Positions 18,657-30,600 of a stretch of DNA of 64,000 nucleotides are shown here, in pieces. Numbering within the stretch: the stretch's first letter is position 1; each line of letters begins with the position of its first letter. The notes beneath the pieces are model-generated. The model worked only from the letters and a program-made list of their open reading frames with translations, was not told the DNA's origin and ran no database searches. The stretch spans positions 4,514,568-4,578,567 of the forward strand of contig NC_041710.1 of NCBI RefSeq assembly GCF_900700375.1. The letters are read 5' to 3'. This stretch comes from Denticeps clupeoides. Taxonomy: Eukaryota > Chordata > Actinopteri > Clupeiformes > Denticipitidae. Position numbers and translations under genes: made by a program.

Positions 18657-21600
18657 GTAAGTTTCCTCTTCTCGCGGTTTTTTTTGTTTTTTCCAGCCGT
18701 GCTGCCCGTTTCCGTGCAACTTTCTGCCTTTTCGTCCCCGACGCGTGTGCAGGCGACCTCCATCCATCCGGACTGCGCTGTGATCGTGGCGCACATGGAG
18801 GCGCAGGAGACCTGCGTCCAGACCCGGCGGTCCGAGTCCCGGAACCGAACCCGCGCCGCCGGTACGAGTCAGAATCGTTATTGTCATTGTAACAAGTACA
18901 ACGAAATTATGGATGAGGATGGGGGTTTACCCAATAATAACAGTAAGAATTACATATATAAATGACATTTCAATTATTTTTTTTTTTTCAAAACGTTACG
19001 TGTATGCAACATTTACATCCAGAGCGACTTACAATCAGTAGTTACAGGGACAGTCCCCCCCTGGAGACACTCAGGGTTAAGTGTCTTGCTCAGGGACACT
19101 ATGGTAGTAAATGGGATTTGAACCCGGGTCTTCTGGTTAAAAGGCGAGCGTGTTACCCACTAGGCCACTACCACCCACGTAAGCCACTCTTCAATATTTC
19201 TCAAGTCCTCCTTACATTGGTATTGACAGGATAATTGGGTGTGTAGGCTATCTAAAGTTCACTGCCTTGGGCAAGGTCTCCACCACAACGATCGGATTTA
19301 ATATTCCCAGATCGACGTGTGGTCGAGGCCGTGATTGACAGGGTGGGCCCTGGAGGGACAGCCTGATGTCCCCCGTGCCGCGGTTCACCAACACCAGCCT
19401 GCTATTGTGTTCACACGCACGCACAGCGCCGGTTAAAGCTTAAAACAATAAATACACGGAAACTTGATTTACGATGAGCCAGAATCTGCATCTTCAGCAC
19501 CGAACCCAACAGGCTATTTTTAATAATCTGCCTGCAAGGGATACTAATGCTAATGGCATCTTTGCTGATGGACATCTCCCTCGAAAAGGGGCATCACACC
19601 ACATGCCCCCGCGGTTGTGTTACTTCAGCAGACGTTGCTTCAGTGGCCACTCTGCTGCAGGCGTTCATTCGCAAATAAATTCATCAGGAATTTATACGTT
19701 TTTTTTTTTGTGCTCGATTTTGTTTTTAATTGACAGTATGAGGACGCCTGAAAGTCATTTGTTTTGTGCCATCAGATTTTTTACATTTTATTTTAAAGCA
19801 TAGCTAAAGCATGTAATTGCCAAATTGAAACAAATTGTCAAGCTGAAAGATGAAATGGCAAAAAATTGATTAAGCATTCATATTAAGTACCAGAGCGTAC
19901 AACTCTATGAATGGAGTTGTTTTTTTATTTTTTTTTATTCAGTGTCAGGGCCAGATACGCAAGTGGCACGCCCGTACGGCGCAGGGCTTGGAGGAGACGA
20001 AGGGAGAGTGAACGCTTAGCATGATGCGTGCAGGACGCGAGAGAAAGGAGCCGAGTTCTTGGTTACCGTGGCGACCTCATAGTAGGAAGGGGCAGGCTGA
20101 AGAAAGGTCGGGCGGTGTGGGTCGGCAACAATAATGGCGGATGAATCCGAGGGTGAGGCAATGGTCGTGGGACAGGCAATCGGTCGGGTTCAGGACATGA
20201 GGCAGGCAAGAGTGGGACGGCCACCCTGGCCTCGCCCTGCTTCTGCATTGCCGTTCCCATGTGCACACCCTGTGGGCCCAGTGGTGGACGGCGGCCATGA
20301 CTGTAAGGCATCTGCAATCGTACTGCTGCATAATTAGTTAAACTAGCTATGGAAGTAACCAGGATGGCCGAGAGGTTAAGGCGTTGGACTTAAGATCCAA
20401 TGGACGCATGTCTTCGTGGGTTCGAACCCCACTCCTGGTAGCTTAATGAAAAACATTATCTTTGAAAACTCTCCAACTGAGATATCTGTCAATTAACCAC
20501 ATATATATTTTAAGCCTAGCCTAAGGGTGTTTCTGCAGGGAGTACTTCAATGAACATCCTTTGTGCATTCAAACTCCACTCCTGGTAGCTTTATCTTTAA
20601 AGAAATATAACATTTTTGGGGCGGTGGTGGCCAAGCGGGTTAGGAAACTGCCCTGTAATCAGAAGGTTGCTGGTTCTAATCCCGCAACCTCTGAGGTGCC
20701 ATTGCACAAGGTACCATCCCCACCCGTGGCTGTCCACTGCTCACCAAGGGTGATGGCTAAAAGCAGAGGACACACTTCATTGTGTCACTGTGTGCCGTGT
20801 TTCACAATAACGTCACCTTCACTTCATTTTATTAGGGTGGCAGTAGCATAGAGGCACTTGCATATCAACCAGAAGACCACAAAATTCCACTTACTACCAT
20901 TGTGTCCCAGAGTAAGACAGTCCAGGCGGCACTGTCCCTGTCACTACTGATTGTCACTCTGGATAAGGTTGTCTATTTAAATGTAACATTGCAATAATAA
21001 TTGCAAATAAATGAAAATAATTGCTGAAAATGTGTGGAAATGCTGTGAACTCTGTATTACTGAATTATACTGAGTTATACCAGTAAGAATACCAAAAATT
21101 ACACTAAATTGATGGCACAAAATTAGCCAGACTGATTGTCCGCCGCTTTGGTCCCAAATTGAATTCTGGATCTTGCGGTTCAAACATTTGTACTGTCGGA
21201 GGGACTGTACAGGTCCAATGAAACTGCTATACGATGGAGCCATTTTTCAATTCACAGTTGTAATTGACACTTGTGAAGGGGACACGATCTCAACAGACAC
21301 ATCCCCCTCTCTCTGTGTTTCAGAGTTCAACTGCTGGGTTAACAGCTCATTTTTTTCTGGAACACAATTACCACTCTATATTACCACTTTAAGCAAATAA
21401 GATGGACCTGCCTAGAGAATCTATGGATTAAAAATAAAAAAAACATTCCCTTTCTTTCTGTTTAGAATCCCTGACATTTGCACATTTACCCTCTCCCTTC
21501 ATGAACAATAGTTTATACAACCCCAAATGGGATTGAATAGAGCAGCAGCCATTTTTATTGAAAAAGGGATAGTTACTCATAGCGCTGAAAACATGGTGCC

Positions 21601-24600
21601 ATGGATAGTCCTCTGTGGAGCACATTGAGCTTGAAAGAAGGTAATTGCAGATGCCAGCTGAGGAGCCATTTTGTGTTTGCAACCCATTACACCCCCCCTT
21701 CTGCATTTAAACCATCTTGCACAGAGAACACAATCACCCCCCCGAATTTTCCCCGAGTTTATGACCGCCTTGATATTTTGCCGCTTGGTTTTGTGGTTGG
21801 ATTTGTGGTTGGATTTTGAATCCACAGTTGGTTTGCGCACCATTTCTTTGTACTGCATTCTGCCGTCTTTCATGAGCTTCTGCGATTTTACGTCTACGGC
21901 ATTTGGCAGACGCCCTTATCCAGAGTGGCTTAGAATAACATCAGATGATACAGCAAGAAAGCTTATCGAAAGTTTTTTTTTGTTATAAATACTGCGCATG
22001 TATTATAAGTACTGAAAGTGCTGAAATTGGAAGGTCTTTGGTCTTAGTTTGAAGGCACCAAGTAAAATCTAGGGGACGTTCATTCCACCACATATGTGCC
22101 AGAGCAGACAAGAGTTCGGAGAACCAGTATTTTGAGTATTTCTATTGTACCAGTCTATTGTCGCCATTACATTTAAAGAAGGCAACGCGTCATTTATCCA
22201 GGGTGTTATGCACAATCCGTTGCATCCACTGCAGAAAAACATAGATTTACATTTACAGCACTTATCAGACGCCCTTATCCAGAGCGACTTACAATCAGTA
22301 GTTACAGGGACAGTCCCTTGCCCCCGGAGACACTCAGAGTTAAGTGTCTTGCTCAGGGACACGATGGTAGTAAGCGGGATATGAACCCGGGTCTTCTGGT
22401 TCACAGGCGAGTGTGTTACCCACTAGGCTACTACCACCCTGGCATAATGTAGACTAACCTCACATGTTTACACGTGATACTACATGGAATACAGCAGGGT
22501 GTGGAGCAAAAGCCCAGAATAAAATGCTGTCACTTTAAGGGCACAATGACACACTTCTGACACGCTGTCTTCTCTGCTCAGAACAGTCCGCTGACTCACC
22601 TAATTACTCGCATAAATATATCAGATATTCCCCCTCATTACGCCGTTAATGCAGCGTCAAGACTTCTCGGAAAAATCTTACAAAGCCGTCGGAATAATTC
22701 ATGCACCCACAGAAACATAAAATTTGTCTGTTCAGCAACCAGACGTCTTTCAAGGGAACAGAAAACATCCTGAAGGAAGAATGCAGCACAAACGCGTGCT
22801 TGTCAAACATTGATTTCATGACAGCATTTTCTGTGTTAGAGCTTTTTGTGCATGATTCTCACACCAACCTGTTTCTGAATATTAATAATAATTTGTGTAC
22901 AAAGTAATATACGCGAGTGAATGCAAAGCACTCAAAGCAAACATACATATTCAATAGCTAATGGTTATTCAGTGAAATCTTAATCACCCTGTGCCATGGT
23001 TGTTTAAAGCCTTTTGGGGCATTTAGGCTGATGAGCAAATGTTTAATATGCTGCTGAATAGTCTGGAAAACTGTTGTTATTTAAATATTGTAGTTTTATG
23101 TACTTCATTTAATGTATATTGGGTTTTTTCTGTTGAATTGTATTGTTATCTAACGAGTGAATACAGAACTTGAACAAAATCTACATGTTATTTTTGTGCC
23201 TTCCTCAGGCTGTCGGACGGACTGGGACGAGATTCGTTGCTGGTCGAGAGCGGAGGTTGGACAGGTGGTCAACGTGTCTTGTGCTGAAGTCTTTCAGCTC
23301 TTCTCTCACAATCAAGGTTTGCGTCGCTTCGTTATCAGCTTGGTTTTTTTTCCCAACGTTCCATGTCGAAGTGGTTAATATGAGGTAGGCCAAGCCATTC
23401 TAAGGCAGGCTCGCCCGATCTGGAACGGAAACGTGCCTGTTCCACAACATTAGGCAGTTTTTTCTTTAATGGAATGACAGACGCATTCTGCGAGTGACCT
23501 ACATTGGAACAGGCGAAATGAAATTTACGCGCGGCTCCCTCGGCGCTTCATGAAATTTGTATGTATGTTTCGGAGGGAGTTTTGTGCACAGGCAGCCTCC
23601 TGAGGGATGTTGTGGAAGTGTATGGGAAACCGACAGCTATGGTTCTGATCCAAATTGTCGCGGTTCGCATAATCCCCGGGTCAGTTGGCCAATGACTGCT
23701 GAAGTGTTTGATACGGAGACAAAAAGACAATGCAGCCCCCCGAGACATTGCGAGGCAGCCAGCCTTAATATTGGCTGGGATCTGACCTGCTTTCATTTTA
23801 CCATCCCTTCTAGATATGCCAGAGCAGGACATTTGTGAGAGTTGAGTTATTTCTCATCAGGCTGGCATTTGCTGCATATTCGCTCCTACAACATGTTACA
23901 CGCATGCATCTGAAAATCTGCGCCTTGTCCACGGATTCATTCCCGTTGTGGCTGGATACACAGCATTTTCCAGAAGTTTCCTCTTATCCAGCCACAACAT
24001 AAAAACCATTGATAGGTGAAGTGAAATAATATGCATCATATCTGTAACTGTGTTTCAAGCAGGAAATACGTGTATAAATGCAGAGACAACCAGACCTCAA
24101 TGATGAATGGACGTCTAACCAAATCTGATCTAAAACTCATAGAGGTGCGATGCGTAAGATGTGGAAACCCGGTGAGTTTACACTTTATCAAATAGTTGGC
24201 GGCATACGACCTGACAGCTGCTACTGTAAGGAAGAAATAAATGCACAGCCTATCGACTCCTTAGCCCAGATTTCTTTTCCTTGTAAAAATCACCAATTTT
24301 CTAAGCCTGTAGACGCCTGTCTACCACCAAATGTGCCTGCGATAGCCTTAGTGTGCATGGAGAATTTAAATTGTAAATCAAGGTGGGCCAGATGGCTTTA
24401 GTATTGTGGCTCATTGGTTTGAAGAGCTCAGGTCAGTTATGCTTCAGATTGCTGTCCTGCTGAAAGCTGACATTTTTCTGGCAGGGGCAAGAGGTTTGAC
24501 TACAAAAAGTCCTGGTATTTGAAGCTGTTCTTTGTCTTAACCTTTTGTCTAAAACCAGCGTTCCTGTCTCAGCTGAGGAAGACTGGTCAAGTGAAATGCT

Positions 24601-27600
24601 GTCAGGGCCACGTTTTCTTGGAAGCACGGTACTTTCTAATGAATTGTGGGACAACCCAAAGGCCTATTGCCGTTTTTGCAGGCAAAAGGAGTCCCAACAA
24701 GTGACATTAGCATTTTAACATTACATAGAATCTCATGATGTTCAATGCATAAACTGCAATAATCCTGTAACACAGTGCAATGTAAAACTGACCTCATTTT
24801 TTCAGTTTATGAAGATGTGAGAATGCCTGCTACAAATACACAGCATTTCCATCATTGTGTTTTTATAAAACGCAGGCAATGTAGCCGTACCACACAAAAA
24901 TTGTCCAATCGGATTGTCCGATCTTTCATGTTCACAAAGCTTATTTTAAAATCCCGATTATTGCAAAACAGGGCGCAAAAAGTTGATTCTGTTCTGGCAG
25001 ATAAGATGACGCGAGGGCCTTTCTGTTCACCGTTCTTTGATTACTTTTCTCAGGCCACATGAGACGTGGGATTACAAAAAGAAAAATCCATGGGAAATGA
25101 GCAGCTGCTCACATTTTTACGGGCAGTTCTTGACCTAGAGACCTCATTGTGATTCCTCCGTGATAAGCTTTGTGGTTTCCTCCAGGGTTCCCGTGGAGCC
25201 AAGTCTAGAGTACAAGCAGCATCATGTATGATAGGAAGTATGCGCAGAATTATTGAAGCATTCTGCTTTGCCAAATTTATAAGTATAATTTATCAGAATT
25301 TTGAATGCTTGCGAATAAACAAAACCATAAAAAAAGAAATGAATCACACACTTTGTGATTAATTCATTCTGATTAATATTTTACAAATGAGAAAGAGTGA
25401 TTGGCCGATGTGTGTGTATGCGCCGCATCAATGATGTTAATCTATTGCAACTAATATTTCATAATTAATTGCAGTGATCAGTGTGTAAATTTCGACAGGC
25501 CTAATTTGACATAAATCGAGCTGCACAGACACAAACAAATCAAAACGGTGACCTTTGGGCCAGACTGACCTTTCCTTGAAGATCTTGTTATTCACAAACA
25601 GGCAGTACTGATAGTAAAAGAATATTCGTATTCATTAACAACGGCTGCAATCAAAGCGAGGGGTCGCTTCTGTTTGGACCGAAGCTCGTCTTGTACCACG
25701 TGTGCCTAATAAAACCCTGCACAAACCATCCATTTCCTCGAAGACTGTCAGTCAGCCCCTCCTCCGCCTTCCCTTCTGCCACCGCACGTGCTCGCTGCCC
25801 TGATTTCGCTTCTTCTCGAGGGGCTAAAATCTGACACTAATTGCTGTTTGTGTGCTCCTCAGGTTATGTCTTCAGGAACTGCACAAAGGAGGGCTGGACA
25901 GATTTGTACCCTCCTTACGAAGAGGCTTGTGATTTTGGTCAAGATGTGGAGCCGGAATCTGAAGTAAGTTCACTCCACGATGCATCTGTAGTTCTTGTTT
26001 TATACGCTTTGTGGTGTTTCTGAACATTTTATCATGGTAAATGTTACAATATTTCCTCCTGAATCAGTGGGAACCTGTTTCCTCTGATCTGCTAAATTCC
26101 CCTGATGAAAAAAAACAGGCAGATTGCTTTCTTCACAGGTCATGATGACCTAACATTACATCAGATCTTTGTTTCACGAAGGAACAAGGAAAGGAATAGA
26201 TCTTGTGTGACTTTATTTCAGACGACTTACTTCTCAACATTCCGACAGTTCTACACCGCAGGATATGCCACGTCCCTTGTCTCTCTCATCTCCGCCATAC
26301 TCGTGTTTGCTGCGTTCAGGTACACTTCTTGTTCCAATCTAGCAAAAAGGCCAAGACGCCCAAGCATGACTTTGGTTTTATAAAATGTCCTCAGAGCTGC
26401 TTGTGTTCACGACTCGTTTGTCCTCACAGGAAGTTCCACTGCACAAGGAATTACATTCACATCAACCTTTTTGCCTCGTTTATTCTTCGAGCCAGCGCAG
26501 TCTTCATCAAAGATTCTGTTCTCTTCGCTGATGAGACACTGGACCATTGTCTTATGTCGACGGTGAGTCAACACACACCAAGCTTTTATCAAAAAGAACC
26601 CACCTCGCTTCAACATGCCCATTTTTTTATGCTGTATGTAGACACAGTCCTGGCCTGCTGTGGTGATGACCAGCAGAACATCAGATGTAGCATCATATTG
26701 TTGCATCTGGTTGTTTTTACTATTCCGCCCTGAGCATTATGTAGTGGTGCTGTCAGAGCTGTAATATATGTGTGTGTGTGTGTGTGTCATATATCCAAAA
26801 ATTTTATTATGGTGAGTTATATGTTAATAAACTTGCATGATGTGTAACTTTCATCAGGGTTTTGGCACCTCGTGAAAATTAAAATCTGGATATTTTACAG
26901 ACTGACATTTATCAGATGCCCTTATCCGGAGCGACTTATGAACGCCCTTCTGATGTCTCAAGCACTACATCTTATGGATAGAAAATAGCTTCACTTATAT
27001 CAGCTTAATTTTGACAGCGTTTGGATAGAACGAAGTGACATATTATAAATGGAATGCAATGAAATGTACAATTTTACTGAGATGCATGGAAGTATGCGCA
27101 TATCATTATGATAGTATTTTTTCTAATAAAGAGCTTTATTATTTAATCATTACAGAACAGCCAGAATACCATTGACTCTCTTGTTTTGGGTAGGGTGGTA
27201 GTAGCCTAGTGGGTAACACACTCGCCTATGAACCTGAAGACCCGGGTTCGAATCCCCCTTACTACCATTGTGTCCCTGAGCAAGACACTTAACCCTAAGT
27301 TGCTCCAGGGAGACTGTCCCTGTAACTACTGATTGTAAGTCGCTCTGGATAAGGGCGTCTGATAAATGCTGTAAATGTAAAATGTAAATGGTATAATTTG
27401 TGTTTCTGTTGGTCATATAAAATTTCAAGTGTTACATTAAAAACGTGAGATTTGTACACTGAATGTCAGGTCTGTCGCTGTTGTGAAAGTTTGCTCCAGG
27501 AAATCCGTAATATCATCATAAAAATTTAAAGGATTTAAAAGTGTGTCAGATGTGTCAGAGACCCGAGGTCACCCTAAAACCATGTTACATTATGATGCTG

Positions 27601-27662
27601 GCTGTTGACCCTGCTATTTCAGCAGTCTCTGAGAGGTCATTCATGGGTTCACACAAAGGAGA

Positions 27663-27695
<33 letters not shown>

Positions 27696-30600
27696 AGCTG
27701 CAGAAGTTAAAGTAAAGTATTTTTTTGGCAAGCATGTTGACAGACTGAGAAATGTTCTTATCAGGGCAGCAGAGTTTATTTCTAGCGTGTTAATCCACAC
27801 AGGGAGAAAAGCAGAGGAACGCTTTGAAATAGGTCAGACTTTACTGAACGACAAAAAGATAAAAAAAAATTGTAATTAAGCAATCAAGGGGTATTATAGA
27901 GGGGAATGCTATAAATGTAATAGCTTTGCAAGGCAATCTAGTTCAAATACATTGTTGATACAAACAATATATTACATCATACAGCATTGCATTGATTTCC
28001 CAAAATATGATCCTCGTATCATATTATCTAAAATGATCTTTTTTCAGAGTAAGTGCAAATCTGCAGTTGCCTTCTTCCAGTTTAGCATCCTTGCCAATTA
28101 CTTTTGGCTTCTGGTTGAGGGGGTTTATCTGCAGATCCTGCTGGCCCTGACCTTTGTGTCCCAGGGCAAATATTTCTGGTGGTACATTCTTACAGGATGG
28201 GGTAGGTAACTTTGTACTCATATATGCTAATTTGTAACTAAATAAAAAATGCATGCATTCAGTACAAATCAGGTACAAATTAATAATGAATTACATAGTA
28301 AACAATAGTTGTTTAATGATCATCTTTTAGATATTTTTTTCTGTTTCACAGACTAAATGATAGAATGTGGATTGAATCTTGCCTATTTCCCAGGTATGCC
28401 ATCTTTCATACTTACTGTCTGGGTCGTGATCAAGAATTTCTTTGATGACAGAGGGTAAGCCAGTCTAAACATTTAACACTTTATGTTATGTTTATTGTAA
28501 TAAAAATGTTTCATGTGCCTTGAAATATTTTTGCTTTAAACAGATGTTGGGATGACAATGAAAATGCTTTCATCTGGTGGATAATTAAAGGGCCAATTAC
28601 AGCCTCATTGCTAGTGAGTACGTTTACATTTTTGGCATTTATCAGACGCCCTTATCCAGAGCGACTTACAATCAGTAGTTACAGGGACAGTCCCCCCCTG
28701 GAGACACTTAGGGTTTAGTGTCTTGCTCAGGGACACAATGGTAGTAAGTGGGATTTGAACCTGGGTCTTCTGGTTCATAGGCGAGTGTTTTACCCACTAG
28801 GCTGCTACTACATGTCAGTAGTGACAAATATGTCACTTCACATTTTGATATCTGAAATCCTCAAATCTGGTAATCAACAGTTCACTGACTCTATAATTCT
28901 TTCTGAAAGAGTCTGACATACATTTCACTGCATTTTTAATCACGCTAACTGCACCAGGGGCAGGTTCACCTGTATCAAAAACCAGTGTGTTGCTAAAAAT
29001 GAGTGTGATGCACCCACGCAGCTATACATGTCTGTAATAGAACCATTAAAAAACAGCTCTCCACCCACCTGACCAGGAAATGCGATCGGCGCAGCTTTCT
29101 GGGGGAGTTTCAGCATCTGGTCCTTTTTATTCCCTGCAAGGTGAACTTCATCATCTTCATCAACGTGATCAGGATCCTGGTTCAAAAGTTGCGGTCACCT
29201 GCTGTAAGGGGCAGCGAGAGCGGACACTTCATGTGAGTCATGGAGAAAGCACTGCTTTCAAAAGGTCAGAGGTCAGCTCTGCAGTAGGAGTCACGTGTCG
29301 TTCCTGTGCAACAGATAAAGCTTTTGTAGTGAAATCCCTTGCCTGCAAAAATGGAAGTCAGGGTTATATGATCTTAATGTGCTGTTCGTTCTGCTCATTA
29401 ATTAAGGTAGCATCTATCCAGAGAGAGTGAAAATCAAATTATTGTAATATTTTAATACTCTTAGGGGCTCAGCATCACTAGACAAATGTAAGTGGATTAT
29501 AATTGCATTGCATGCATTAGTGCATGCAATTTATTTTGTTCGATGTGTTAGATGCAGAATATTTTGCTGAACATCATGGGAAATTGGCTGGTGGTTAACA
29601 TTTTAATGCTTGCAATTAATCTGGACATTATATTTTACAAAATTCCCTTTTTTATCCTAGCACACATTCTTTCCTTTTAGTCAATATTACTGGCAAAAGA
29701 AATGATTTACAAAATCTTACGGAATTGTCTGTAATCTTGAATCTCAAGTCATGGATACATTTGGCCTCTCTAATATGAACAAAATGAAATTCTAAAAATT
29801 AGACTTGACGCAAATTCATAGAGGTCTATGTTCTGCCCCATCTAACAAAAAATTTCCAAAAGTAGCAAAAAAGCATGAAGAATGAATTCATGCGGTCTGT
29901 CCTTGGGCACAGATGTTGCTTCCACACCGCAAAGTAAAGCAAATGCAATTAGAATAAAATGGTGACTTTCTGACGGCGTTCCAGCTTTTCGGCTGATGCA
30001 TTAGTATTAGTTATGGGGGTCTGACTTTATGAACAGTGACAGCCTGACAGTGGATTTCCTAAGACTTGAGACTAACAGCAGAGGGCGCCCCTAAAGCAAA
30101 CTGATGAACAGCAACATTGGCTAAGTGAGCGTGTTATGAAATGTCTTCTGGGTCATCGACGGGGCATTCGGTGCACTTTTTCCCAAAGACTGGTGGTGCA
30201 TGCGAGGTTGGTGGTGCACTCAGGCTGTATTGTTGATTGCATTTGTCCCGCTGAAGCCCGTGACTTGTCCAACTTGCTGCAGGAGGCTTGCCAAGTCCAC
30301 TCTGTTCCTCATTCCTCTGTTTGGGATGCACTACATCTTATTTGCCTTTCTGCCTGAAGACACGGGAGAAACGGCCCGGCTTTACATCGAGCTCGGCTTG
30401 GGCTCCTTTCAGGTGAATGAGATCATTTTTTTTGGACCACAGAAAACTGCCTTGCATCTAGTAAGCGCCACCCTATTACATTTGAATGCATTGGACCCAG
30501 TCGATAAAATCGCTAAAAAAACATTTTCTGTCTCTTTTAGGGATTCGTGGTGGCTTTACTGTACTGCTTTCTGAATGGAGAGGTTGGTATGGCTGACGCG

